A model generated the notes under the pieces. That model was not told the origin of the DNA. It was given only the letters and a program-made list of their open reading frames with translations, and made no database searches. Positions 1 to 7,865 of a stretch of 64,000 bases of DNA are shown piece after piece (the stretch's first letter is position 1; each line of letters starts with the position of its first letter). The stretch spans positions 1 through 64,000 of the forward strand of contig NZ_JAHUWN010000011.1 of assembly GCF_019219025.1 (NCBI RefSeq), written 5' to 3'. A program made the translations under genes and the position numbers. Source of the DNA: Bacillus sp. sid0103. Its GTDB lineage: Bacteria > Bacillota > Bacilli > Bacillales_B > DSM-18226.

Positions 1-90
1 ATGACCTACTATAACAATTTTAGATATCAATGGAATTTAAAGAAGATGACTCCTGTTGAATACAGAAATCATCTTCTAAATGTAGCATAA
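1..90 (+). CDS. IS3-family (IS150-like) transposase, C-terminal fragment
   Basis: Frame 1 is open from the first base to a TAA at 88-90. It gives 29 residues containing the pattern Y-N-x(4)-Q-W-N-L-K-K-M-T-P-V-x-Y-R, which is the usual carboxyl end of IS3-family OrfB (DDE) transposases of the IS150 group. The in-frame ATG at position 1 is internal to the real gene, which extends off the left edge. The catalytic domain is not in view, so I cannot tell whether the element is intact. The family call rests on this tail motif only. Confidence 0.8.
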   Translation: MTYYNNFRYQWNLKKMTPVEYRNHLLNVA

Positions 91-155
91 CCTTTTTAAA
101 AATGTCCTTTACAACGGGTACAGTTTACATTTTAACTGAGACCTGACCTTTTTTT
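1..155 (+). mobile_element. right end of an IS3-family insertion sequence
   Basis: The transposase tail stops at 90. About 65 bases of non-coding DNA follow before the convergent GDSL gene ends at 166. This stretch should hold the right terminal inverted repeat, but the left end lies outside the window, so the exact boundary (about 130-155) is a guess. No clear terminator for the GDSL gene lies between it and the IS, so the IS may have inserted just past its stop codon. Confidence 0.5.
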
Positions 156-165
156 ATGTATTTTG

Positions 166-1539
166 TTATATATTCTCTCTTCTTTTCCTTTTTTGGACTT
201 TCATGACAATTAATCCTGCTAAAATTAAGCCAAGACCAGTGACCATATAGTTGTACATTGGTGATGCTGTGTTCGGTAACTCATTGCCCGTTTCTGTAAC
301 AGAGTCGTCCGTTGCTGGGCTGCCTGTATCCATTGGAGCAGGATCTGGATCCGGATTGTTCCCTTTATCGCCAGGTGCAGGGTCTGGAGTGTTTCCGGTA
401 TCCCCAGGAGCAGGATCTGGGTCTGGGTCTGGATTATTACCAGGATCTCCAGGAGTCGGATCTGGATTGTTCCCTGGGTCACCAGGGTTAGGTGTTGGAT
501 CGTCTGCTTTTATGTTTTCGATCTTAATTGATTTAAAGGCTTTGGCGCCTTTGCTGTCTCTGACATAAATCGTATAGGTTCCATTTTCAGTAACCTCGAA
601 CTTGTTGTCTGTAATATTGGTCCCAACATCGACGGAGGCGAAATCATCAATTGTTTTTTCACCTGCAAGCCATTGCATTGCCAGTGCTTTCTTTGCAGTT
701 GTGGACACAGTAATGGTCACAGGGTCCTTTGTTTGTTCTGTTGTTGAAGGGGTTAAGTCGATTGAAATCTCTGCAGGAACTTGTGCGGCTAATAGAGCGG
801 TTGATAAACTAGCTAACACTTGATGACCCGTTTCATTCGGATGAACATCTCCGCCTGGAAAAATATAAGCTGCTTGATTTCCTTTAAATGCAGCGTATGC
901 ATCCGCTAATAGTGAGTTGGATTGAACAGCTGCAGCCAGGAATCCTTGGTTAACGGATGGAAGGAATAGTTCGCCAATTGGATAGAGGGCAGCTAATGTA
1001 TCCGTAAATGGATTGTAAATGTTGTAAATAATAATTTGAGCATCAGGATTTTGAGCTTTAACTGTTGTCATGATCGCACCTAAGTTAGTAAACAGCTTAC
1101 CCGAAATTTGCTGAATCACTGCGGTGAATACGACTGGGTCAGGTGGTGTAGAAGGGTTAGCCCTTAGAGCTTGAATATTTGGATCTTGTAAAAAATCATT
1201 ACTGCCAATATCAATTGTAATGACATCCGCATTGTTAATAGCTTCGAGGTTTTCAGGTTTGTTAATCTCGGTTAACAGGCGTTCAGAAGTCCAGCCCCCG
1301 CCGCTGATATTTTTCGCGACGTCATATTTCCCATTTCCAATTAAATAGGGAAACGCCTTTAAGGATTGATGAGAGTTCGTTGGATCAGTATCTTTCTCTA
1401 AATTCCAGCCATATGTAATTGAATCGCCCAGTGAAACAATGTTTGGCTTGACGTTACTTTCCGCAAAAACAAACGATGAGAAGAATGAATGGAGTGCAAG
1501 CATTAGTATGAACAGAACGGATAAACGTTTAACCTTCAA
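166..1539 (-). CDS. sortase-anchored GDSL/SGNH hydrolase
   Basis: Predicted secreted, cell-wall-anchored esterase or lipase. After a signal peptide ending near FVFAES come the SGNH blocks: block I SLGDSITYGW (catalytic Ser), block III GSNDF, and block V DVHPNETGH (Asp/His). A bacterial Ig-like segment follows, then a Pro/Asp/Gly/Asn-rich stalk, the sorting motif LPNTAS, a hydrophobic segment and a KRKRR tail. LPNTA-type motifs are known substrates of class D-like sortases in Bacillus. I place the start at the TTG at 1539 because AAAAGGAGG lies 7 bases upstream of it. An upstream in-frame TTG at 1560 would lie before that ribosome site. The substrate is unknown. Confidence 0.88.
   Translation of the reverse strand: MKVKRLSVLFILMLALHSFFSSFVFAESNVKPNIVSLGDSITYGWNLEKDTDPTNSHQSLKAFPYLIGNGKYDVAKNISGGGWTSERLLTEINKPENLEAINNADVITIDIGSNDFLQDPNIQALRANPSTPPDPVVFTAVIQQISGKLFTNLGAIMTTVKAQNPDAQIIIYNIYNPFTDTLAALYPIGELFLPSVNQGFLAAAVQSNSLLADAYAAFKGNQAAYIFPGGDVHPNETGHQVLASLSTALLAAQVPAEISIDLTPSTTEQTKDPVTITVSTTAKKALAMQWLAGEKTIDDFASVDVGTNITDNKFEVTENGTYTIYVRDSKGAKAFKSIKIENIKADDPTPNPGDPGNNPDPTPGDPGNNPDPDPDPAPGDTGNTPDPAPGDKGNNPDPDPAPMDTGSPATDDSVTETGNELPNTASPMYNYMVTGLGLILAGLIVMKVQKRKRRENI
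340..491 (-). repeat. minisatellite coding the Pro-Asp-Gly-Asn stalk
   Basis: On the coding strand a degenerate unit encoding variants of G-D-P-G-N-N-P-D-P is repeated four to five times (PTPGDPGNN, PDPDPDPAPGDTGN, PDPAPGDKGNN, PDPDPAP). The DNA shows the same recurring GGATCTGG / CCAGGAG blocks. Such tracts act as wall-spanning spacers between a catalytic domain and the sorting signal. Unit number is likely to vary between strains. Confidence 0.75.
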
Positions 1540-1786
1540 AAATATTCCTCCTTTTAACAAATTTTTTCTACCAAAATCTATTATAATCTTCGTTTTTTCG
1601 AATATTCAATATATATAATTCTACAAAATATGCATTTAGTCCTATGAAGAAAGATTCAGATAAATTTAGCTGTAAAAAAAGAACATGTACAGGATTTGGT
1701 CACTTTTCGAACTTGTATGTCCAAACTACAAACAAAAATGCACGGCAGCATCTAGCTATAAGGTAAATGGTTAGAGGAAACCTCTC

Positions 1787-1802
1787 TGGCACAATACTTG
1801 CA
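1787..1802 (+). promoter_or_regulatory. sigma-54 (-24/-12) promoter of the SDR gene
   Basis: TGGCAC-N5-TTGCA fits the sigma-54 consensus, with GG at 1788-1789 and GC at 1800-1801 exactly 12 bases apart. It lies 38 bases before the SDR start. An activator of the matching class is encoded 1.2 kb downstream. The rest of the roughly 300-base divergent gap (1540-1839) shows no ORF. A TGTCCA half-site near 1718 could be an upstream activator site. Confidence 0.85.
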
Positions 1803-1839
1803 TAATAATAAAATATCATTCTTTTATGGGGGTTAAAAT

Positions 1840-2607
1840 ATGCAAATGAATACGTGTCGGGCAGTCGTTACAGGAGGCGCTTCAGGGTTAGGAGAGGCGA
1901 CGGTTCGAAGAATTGTTCAAACTGGGGGAAAGGCGGTTATTTTTGATCAATCTGAAGAAAATGGTGTCCGGCTCCAAAAAGAATTAGGGGACGCAGTATT
2001 GTTTATAAAGGCCGATGTCACCAAAGAAGAGAACGTTCAAGAGGCAATTCATCAAGCAGCGGAATATATGGGCAGTGTAAATACAGTTGTCAACTGTGCA
2101 GGGATTGGTATTGCAGAAAAGGTGATTGGCAGAAATGGAGTCCATAATCTTTCGTTATTTTCAAAAGTTATTCATGTGAATCTAATCGGTTCTTTTAATG
2201 TGATTCGCATTGCTGCGGAGAAGATGACCACTAATGACGTAAATGAACAAGGTGAAAGAGGTGTGATTATTAATACTGCTTCTGTTGCAGCCTTTGACGG
2301 ACAAATTGGTCAGGCAGCCTATAGTGCTTCAAAAGGAGGAGTTGTCGGTATGACTCTGCCAATTGCAAGAGAGTTTGCCCGCTACGGGATTCGCGTAATG
2401 ACGATTGCACCTGGACTATTCCACACACCGATGTTTGATACCCTCCCGCAAGAGGCAAAAGATTCACTTGGAAAAATGGTGCCTTTCCCATCAAGGCTCG
2501 GATATCCAAGTGAATATGCACAACTCGTCCAAAGCATCGTCGAAAATCCGATGTTAAATGGAGAAACCATCCGGCTTGATGGGGCAATAAGGATGCAGCC
2601 GAAATAA
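1840..2607 (+). CDS. short-chain dehydrogenase, 3-hydroxyacyl-CoA dehydrogenase type II-like
   Basis: Classical SDR of 255 residues, the usual length. TGGASGLG at residues 11-18 binds NAD(P). NCAGIG and the YSASK active-site motif (Tyr-x3-Lys) are intact. The insert around [13 protein letters not shown] and the C-terminus resemble HSD10-type 3-hydroxyacyl-CoA / 2-methyl-3-hydroxybutyryl-CoA dehydrogenases (known family). Its sigma-54 promoter and position beside acyl-CoA ligase, dehydrogenase and thiolase genes support a role in the third step of beta-oxidation, possibly of methyl-branched acyl-CoAs. The exact substrate is inferred. The ATG at 1840 follows ATGGGGGTT, a GGGGG ribosome site. 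It is transcribed alone and ends at a terminator. Confidence 0.85.
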   Translation: MQMNTCRAVVTGGASGLGEATVRRIVQTGGKAVIFDQSEENGVRLQKELGDAVLFIKADVTKEENVQEAIHQAAEYMGSVNTVVNCAGIGIAEKVIGRNGVHNLSLFSKVIHVNLIGSFNVIRIAAEKMTTNDVNEQGERGVIINTASVAAFDGQIGQAAYSASKGGVVGMTLPIAREFARYGIRVMTIAPGLFHTPMFDTLPQEAKDSLGKMVPFPSRLGYPSEYAQLVQSIVENPMLNGETIRLDGAIRMQPK

Positions 2608-2633
2608 TTTAGGAAACAGTTATAGTGCTTAAA

Positions 2634-2665
2634 GAAGAGGGGAATTCCATTAGGAATCCCCTTTT
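2634..2665. terminator. bidirectional terminator
   Basis: AGGGGAATTCC pairs with GGAATCCCCT around a short loop, with A/T runs on both sides. It lies between the convergent SDR gene and the zinc-ribbon gene. Confidence 0.75.
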
Positions 2666-2670
2666 GTTCA

Positions 2671-2877
2671 TCACCCTCCAAAAAATAGGTCAATGATATT
2701 TGAAGCAGTGGATGTTTTTTTGTTATAAAACTCTGAGTAACCGCAGTTCTTGCAAAAAACAACCGTGAAGGTATTGTGTTGAATGTCAAACATCTTTGAC
2801 AACCCCGTTCCTGTCATTGCTACATCCTTCGTACCTGTATCTCTGCTGCCACATTTAATACAGCCCTTTTCACTCAT
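2671..2877 (-). CDS. small zinc-ribbon protein (DUF2082-like)
   Basis: 68 residues with two CxxC knuckles, CIKCGS near the N-terminus and CKNCGY near residue 44. This is the layout of a zinc ribbon, as in the family annotated as possible nucleic-acid-binding Zn-ribbon proteins (DUF2082). It is soluble and has no signal peptide. It sits convergent to the SDR gene and divergent from the sigma-54 activator, with no obvious pathway link. Biochemical role unknown. Confidence 0.7.
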   Translation of the reverse strand: MSEKGCIKCGSRDTGTKDVAMTGTGLSKMFDIQHNTFTVVFCKNCGYSEFYNKKTSTASNIIDLFFGG

Positions 2878-3021
2878 AGACTCACTCCTCGAATGATTTA
2901 CACTTAATATTTACGATTAAGGCGGATAAAAGTTTCCGAATAGATTTGATATTGTTGAAATATTCAAAAATATCCCTCACTTTTGTTACAATAAGGATAG
3001 GTAAAAAAGGGGGAGCACAAA

Positions 3022-4767
3022 ATGATCCAATTTAACGAGTTGATGACGCCAGTCGACTGCATGGTCACCGAGGATACGCCACTATCTGAAGCTATCAGTC
3101 TGATGAACAATAGGAAGTGGAACCTGCTGCCGGTAACAGACATGAGCAGAAAACTGGTTGGCGTTTTTACGAGAAGCGGCTTATTTCAAATGGTTATGGA
3201 AGGGAAGCCCCTTACCACCCCTATCAAAACATATATTAAAGAACAGGTTGAAACACTGCCGATTGCCACTCCTTATGAAAAAATTGAAATGATTGTGAAA
3301 AACAGTCAGGTGGGTACCGGTGTGGTTATTGATGATCAGAATCGGGTTGTTGGCATCCTCACGAAAACAGATATGGTCATGTCCTTGCTCCAAACCTCAC
3401 AAGAATTAAAAACTGTAAAAACCTTAAAAAGAACATTAGAAACGGCATTAGATCATGCCTATGATGGAATTGTCATGACGGATGGAAAGAAAAACATCCA
3501 GATGGTCAGTCCTCCTCTACTCGAATTATTTAATCTTCAGCCAGAATCCGTTCTTTTTAAACCAGTTGCAAAAGTATTGCCTGAGCTTCTTCTAGACAAT
3601 GTTTATCATTCTGAAACAGCTGAGGTTAGCGAATTTCTAGAGATCAATGGCATTAAATATATTGTCCACCGCATTCCAATTTTAGCGGATGGAAAAGTCG
3701 TCGGAGCGATCGGGAAAATAGTGTTCAGGCAATTAAACGAGGTCAGTGAGTTATTTAAAAAGCTACAAAAAGCGGAGAATAAAGCGAGCTATTACCATCA
3801 GCAATTTCAGAAATCAGAGTCTGCTAGGTTTACCTGGGAGAACCTATTAACCGTTGATCCATATATGGAAAAATTGAAGAAAAGTGCAGCAAAGGCGGCA
3901 AAAGGCAGGTCAACCATTCTTATACGCGGAGAAAGCGGCACGGGGAAAGAGTTGTTTGCCCAAGCGATCCATAATAGCAGTGCTAGAAGTTCAGGGAAAT
4001 TTATAGTCGTAAATTGTGCGGCGATTCCAGAGGATTTGTTAGAATCAGAGTTTTTTGGTTATGACGAAGGGGCCTTTACGGGAGCGAGGCAAAAAGGCAA
4101 ACTTGGCAAGTTTGATTTGGCTAATGGCGGGACCCTTTTTCTCGATGAAGTAGGTGATATGTCCCTCACATTACAAGCCAAACTGCTGCGCGTCCTTCAA
4201 GAAAGAGAATTCTACCGGGTGGGTGGAACGGTAAGAATTCAAGTGGATGTTCGAATCATCGCAGCTACCAATCGTAACCTGGAGGAAATGGTCAAAGAGG
4301 GACAGTTTAGAGAGGATTTATATTATCGTCTCAATGTAATTTCTTTATATGCTCCGCCACTTCGCGATCGACTTTATGATACAGATCATTTGATTGGTCG
4401 GTTCATGATTGAATTGAATCAAATTTTAGGAACGAGCATTACGGGAATTGATAACAGGGCAAGAGAAGCGATGCTTAGTTATCCTTGGCCTGGAAATGTC
4501 CGCGAACTGCGTAATGTCATGGAACGGGCGATGACCTTTGCTGAAAATGGAAAAATTAAATTTGAAGATCTTCCAGACTATCTTGTGAAGCAGGTTTCGA
4601 GCAATGAACCTTCTCTCAATGTATCACTGGTCGAAAACGCGGAACTCGAAGCGATTAAAAAGGCACTTGTCCAAGTGCAAGGGAATAAGGTTAAAGCGGC
4701 TAGATTACTAGGAATCAGTCGATCCGGTTTATATGAAAAAATAAAAAAATACAAACTATTAACATAG
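3022..4767 (+). CDS. sigma-54-dependent activator with CBS-CBS-PAS input
   Basis: 581 residues in four parts. Two CBS domains (about 8-125) could sense a nucleotide or CoA-type ligand. A PAS domain follows (about 135-245). The AAA+ sigma-54 interaction domain (about 275-505) has Walker A GESGTGKE at 303-310, the GAFTGA loop at 350-355 that contacts sigma-54, and Walker B TLFLDE. A Fis-type helix-turn-helix lies at about 540-577. All ATPase motifs are intact. It has no receiver domain, so activity is probably ligand-controlled. Flanking genes carry two sigma-54 promoters, so it is almost certainly the local activator of fatty-acid or branched-acyl catabolism. The start follows AAAGGGGGAG. Confidence 0.93.
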   Translation: MIQFNELMTPVDCMVTEDTPLSEAISLMNNRKWNLLPVTDMSRKLVGVFTRSGLFQMVMEGKPLTTPIKTYIKEQVETLPIATPYEKIEMIVKNSQVGTGVVIDDQNRVVGILTKTDMVMSLLQTSQELKTVKTLKRTLETALDHAYDGIVMTDGKKNIQMVSPPLLELFNLQPESVLFKPVAKVLPELLLDNVYHSETAEVSEFLEINGIKYIVHRIPILADGKVVGAIGKIVFRQLNEVSELFKKLQKAENKASYYHQQFQKSESARFTWENLLTVDPYMEKLKKSAAKAAKGRSTILIRGESGTGKELFAQAIHNSSARSSGKFIVVNCAAIPEDLLESEFFGYDEGAFTGARQKGKLGKFDLANGGTLFLDEVGDMSLTLQAKLLRVLQEREFYRVGGTVRIQVDVRIIAATNRNLEEMVKEGQFREDLYYRLNVISLYAPPLRDRLYDTDHLIGRFMIELNQILGTSITGIDNRAREAMLSYPWPGNVRELRNVMERAMTFAENGKIKFEDLPDYLVKQVSSNEPSLNVSLVENAELEAIKKALVQVQGNKVKAARLLGISRSGLYEKIKKYKLLT

Positions 4768-4773
4768 AGGGAA

Positions 4774-4796
4774 AAGTGTCCAGGAAATGGACACTT
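4774..4796. promoter_or_regulatory. inverted repeat: terminator and/or sigma-54 activator site
   Basis: AAGTGTCCA and TGGACACTT are a perfect 9-bp inverted repeat with a 5-base loop. It could be the activator gene's weak terminator (followed by TTATTG). It also lies about 95 bases upstream of the -24 box at 4890, a normal distance for an enhancer-type activator site. A TGTCCA half-site occurs upstream of the other sigma-54 promoter too. Confidence 0.5.
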
Positions 4797-4889
4797 TATT
4801 GTCCTTTATGTTTGGACGAAAAACATATCGTCATTTAATGTTGAAGCTTTTTTCAGTGCAGAGGGACTACATAATGATTTCGTGTAGAT

Positions 4890-4905
4890 TGGCATAAATA
4901 TTGCA
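4890..4905 (+). promoter_or_regulatory. sigma-54 (-24/-12) promoter of the first acyl-CoA ligase
   Basis: TGGCAT-N5-TTGCA, with GG at 4891-4892 and GC at 4903-4904, again 12 bases apart. It closely resembles the promoter at 1787. The predicted transcript start near 4916 lies after the ATG at 4905, which rules that ATG out as a start. Confidence 0.85.
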
Positions 4906-4946
4906 TGAAAATTAGAGAAGTCTTTTATTTGAGGGAGGATTCATGT

Positions 4947-6470
4947 ATGAATATCGGAAGCCTATTAGTGCAAAATGCCCGCAAGTTCCCTGAACTACTA
5001 GCCATTGAATGTGAAGGAAGAAGCTATACGTATCGCCAATTTAATGAAGAAGTAAATAACCTCGCAAACGGCTTGTTGAAGCAGGGTGTGAATAAAGGTG
5101 ACAAGCTTGCATTGATGATGAAGAATTCCGATCACTTTGTATTTACCTTTTTTGCAGCTGCTAAAATTGGGGCAGTTGCTGTACCAGTTAACTTTCGCCT
5201 TACTGCCTCGGAGGTTCACTACATATTAGAGCAATCCGATACATCCTTGGTTGTGTGTGATAAGGAATTTGAGCCAATCATTGCTGCAGCCAAACAAGGT
5301 ACAGATGTCCGTTTGGTTATTATCGTCGGGGAACCAGAGGCAACTGGATACTATTCATATGAAAGCATTCTATCTGATAACGAAAATGAGCCAGAAGTGG
5401 TGGTTTCCGAGCAGGATGATTTAGAAATCCTTTATACTTCGGGGACGACGGGGCGTCCGAAGGGTGCTCTGTTTGATCATAGTCAAATTTTTAAAGTAGG
5501 GATTGCTGTCGTCATTAATATGGGGATTAGACAGCATGAACGAATTCTCCATCTCGCACCGCTGATCCACTCAGCCCAATTAAACCTATTTCTTATTTCG
5601 GGTGTAGCACTTGGTGGCACACATATTATCCATCGCGATTTTCATCCAGTAAAAACACTCCAAGCGATTCAAGAGCATAAAATTACCCACCTATTTGCAG
5701 TTCCAGCCATGTATAACTTTCTTCTCCAAGTACCAAACGCAGCAGATTATGATTTATCTTCTATTAAAAGAGTCGGATACGGGGCGGCTCCCATGGCACC
5801 TGAACTGGTCAAAAAAACCATTCAACTCTTTAAAACAGATCAATTTTATAACCTCTGCGGCTTAACTGAAGCGGGTCCAGGAGGAATTCTCCTCGATCCA
5901 GAAGGGCACAAACGCCATCTCGGTAAGGGTGGGAAACCTATTTTCTTAACAGAAACAAGGGTTGTCAATGAAGAGGGTAATGATGTAATACCTGGAGTAA
6001 TTGGTGAATTTATCGTTCGCAGTGACATGGTGATGAAGGAGTATTACAAAAAGCCGGAGGAAACGAAGAGCACCTTGAAAAATGGCTGGCTCTATACCGG
6101 CGACTTAGCAACGATTGATGAGGAAGGTTATATCACGCTGGTGGATCGTAAAAAAGACATGATTATTTCAGGGGGTGAAAACGTATACTCTGTAGAAGTT
6201 GAATCCGTTCTTTTTGAACATCCGAATGTCCTCGATGCTGCCATTATTGGTTTACCAGATGAGGTTTGGGGAGAAGCGGTTTGTGCCATTATTGTACCGA
6301 AAGAAGGTGCAGTGATTGATGAGCATGAATTAAAAAACTTTTGCCGTCAAAAATTAGCAGGCTATAAGGTTCCAAGGCAAATTTTTATCGAAGAGCAGTT
6401 ACCGCGTAATGCTTCAGGGAAAGTACTAAAGTATCAATTGCGTGAGAAGATGAGAAATGTAACCATATAG
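4947..6470 (+). CDS. acyl-CoA synthetase (AMP-forming)
   Basis: Class I adenylate-forming enzyme that activates a carboxylic acid to its CoA thioester. Motifs seen: P-loop YTSGTTGRPKGA, GWLYTGDLATIDEEGY, DRKKDMIISGGENVYS, and the catalytic-lysine motif PRNASGKVLK near the C-terminus. At 507 residues it matches medium/long-chain fatty-acyl or aryl-acid ligases. I start it at 4947 because GAGGGAGG precedes that ATG by 8 bases. The longer frame from 4905 begins inside the sigma-54 promoter. It is probably the entry step of the pathway. Substrate chain length or branching cannot be read from the sequence. Confidence 0.9.
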   Translation: MNIGSLLVQNARKFPELLAIECEGRSYTYRQFNEEVNNLANGLLKQGVNKGDKLALMMKNSDHFVFTFFAAAKIGAVAVPVNFRLTASEVHYILEQSDTSLVVCDKEFEPIIAAAKQGTDVRLVIIVGEPEATGYYSYESILSDNENEPEVVVSEQDDLEILYTSGTTGRPKGALFDHSQIFKVGIAVVINMGIRQHERILHLAPLIHSAQLNLFLISGVALGGTHIIHRDFHPVKTLQAIQEHKITHLFAVPAMYNFLLQVPNAADYDLSSIKRVGYGAAPMAPELVKKTIQLFKTDQFYNLCGLTEAGPGGILLDPEGHKRHLGKGGKPIFLTETRVVNEEGNDVIPGVIGEFIVRSDMVMKEYYKKPEETKSTLKNGWLYTGDLATIDEEGYITLVDRKKDMIISGGENVYSVEVESVLFEHPNVLDAAIIGLPDEVWGEAVCAIIVPKEGAVIDEHELKNFCRQKLAGYKVPRQIFIEEQLPRNASGKVLKYQLREKMRNVTI

Positions 6471-6526
6471 AGCTATTTATAGGGTTTGGGAATTTTATTC
6501 CAATTATTGAATAAATCTAGCACTGC

Positions 6527-6620
6527 TTTGTAAAAATGATAAACGTTTTTGTAAAAAAGGACTCAAAATTTGTAAAAAAACTTCATGTTTACGTAAAAAA
6601 ATACTAAATATTTGAAAAAA
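6527..6620 (+). repeat. 21-bp-period array A (core TTTGTAAAAA)
   Basis: Copies of TTTGTAAAAA or a close variant start at 6527, 6548, 6569, 6590 and 6611, exactly 21 bases apart. The intervening bases are not conserved. It fills most of the gap between the ligase and the acyl-CoA dehydrogenase and encodes no ORF. Array D (25309) carries the reverse complement of the same core. Confidence 0.8.
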
Positions 6621-6669
6621 TTATCTTTTAATCTAGTGAATTCCAATATTTTTTATCAAAACCACAAAA

Positions 6670-6683
6670 TGTAAACGTTACCA
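6670..6683. promoter_or_regulatory. candidate CcpA cre site
   Basis: TGTAAACGTTACCA matches the cre consensus TGWAANCGNTNWCA at all but one position. It lies 22 bases before the acyl-CoA dehydrogenase start. Carbon-catabolite repression of beta-oxidation genes is known in Bacillus. Use of this site is inferred. Confidence 0.55.
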
Positions 6684-6705
6684 CTTAGAAAGAGAGGTTT
6701 TTGGT

Positions 6706-7851
6706 ATGAAACATCTTTACTTAAATGAAGATCATGAAATATTTCGCAAGTCATTAAGAAAGTTTTTGGACAAAGAAGCATATCCCTTTTATGAGCAGTG
6801 GGAGGAAGACCGGATGATTCCGCGTTCTTTCTGGAAAAAGATGGGCGAGCAAGGATTTCTTTGCCCAGATATCGATGAAAAGTATGGAGGCAGTGAGGTC
6901 GATTGGGGATTTGCGGTTGTCATTAATGAAGAGCTGGAACGAGTTGGTTCTGGTTTAGTAGGGATTGGCCTCCATAATGATATTGTCGTCCCCTATATTA
7001 CCTCCTATGGGACAGAAGAACAAAAGCAGCGCTGGTTACCGAAATGTGTGACCGGTGACATCATTACAGCCATTGCTATGACGGAACCAGGCACCGGCTC
7101 TGACTTGGCTAATATTAAAACAACAGCAAAGCTTGACGGTGACCACTATATTGTTAATGGCCAAAAGACGTTCATTACCAATGGGATTCAATCCGACCTT
7201 ATTGTCGTTGCCGTCAAAACCGACATAAATGCCGTACCGAAGCATAAAGGGGTCAGCCTGCTGGTTATTGAGCGTGATGCACCTGGATTTTCACGAGGGA
7301 GAAAGCTAAACAAGGTCGGTCTCCATTCCCAGGATACGGCGGAATTGATCTTTGAAGATTGCCGTGTTCCGAAGGAGAACCTGCTCGGTGAGGAAGGCAA
7401 AGGCTTTCTTTACTTAATGGAAAAACTCCAACAGGAACGGCTTCTTGTCGCGATTGGGGCACAAACGGCGTCGGAAGTTATGCTGAAAATGACGATTGAC
7501 TATGTTAAAAGTAGGGAAGCGTTCGGCAAACCTGTCAGCCAGTTCCAAAACACCCAGTTTAAAATTGTCGAAATGGCTACAGAGATTGAAATGGGCAGAG
7601 CCTTTTTGGATCAGTTAATTGCAGAGCATATTGAAGGAAAAAACGTAGTAACGAAGGTCTCGATGGCAAAGTGGAAACTAACGGATATTGCCAAAAGGGT
7701 TGCCGCGGAATGTATGCAGCTCCATGGCGGTTATGGATATATGGAAGAATACGAGATTGCGAGACGATTCCGTGACATTCCAGTTTCCAGCATTTACGCA
7801 GGTACCAACGAAATCATGAAAACAATCATTGCGAAAAATCTAGGATTATAG
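6706..7851 (+). CDS. acyl-CoA dehydrogenase
   Basis: FAD enzyme that forms trans-2-enoyl-CoA. At 381 residues it is full-length for the family. The flavin/substrate signature AMTEPGTGSDL is near residue 125, the helical C-terminal domain contains LHGGYGYMEEY, and the terminal YAGTNEIM segment is the FAD/subunit contact typical of this family. It starts at the ATG after AGAGAGG. Only 14 bases separate it from the thiolase gene, so the two are co-transcribed. Its N-terminus resembles long-chain or branched acyl dehydrogenases, but specificity is not assignable from sequence alone. A cre-like site precedes it. Confidence 0.92.
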   Translation: MKHLYLNEDHEIFRKSLRKFLDKEAYPFYEQWEEDRMIPRSFWKKMGEQGFLCPDIDEKYGGSEVDWGFAVVINEELERVGSGLVGIGLHNDIVVPYITSYGTEEQKQRWLPKCVTGDIITAIAMTEPGTGSDLANIKTTAKLDGDHYIVNGQKTFITNGIQSDLIVVAVKTDINAVPKHKGVSLLVIERDAPGFSRGRKLNKVGLHSQDTAELIFEDCRVPKENLLGEEGKGFLYLMEKLQQERLLVAIGAQTASEVMLKMTIDYVKSREAFGKPVSQFQNTQFKIVEMATEIEMGRAFLDQLIAEHIEGKNVVTKVSMAKWKLTDIAKRVAAECMQLHGGYGYMEEYEIARRFRDIPVSSIYAGTNEIMKTIIAKNLGL

Positions 7852-7865
7852 AGAGGAAGAGATAT

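Noticed and set aside
251..568. 105-codon Gly/Ser-rich frame on the plus strand
   Set aside because: It is the antisense shadow of the Pro/Asp/Gly/Asn repeat stalk of the GDSL hydrolase; no ribosome site.
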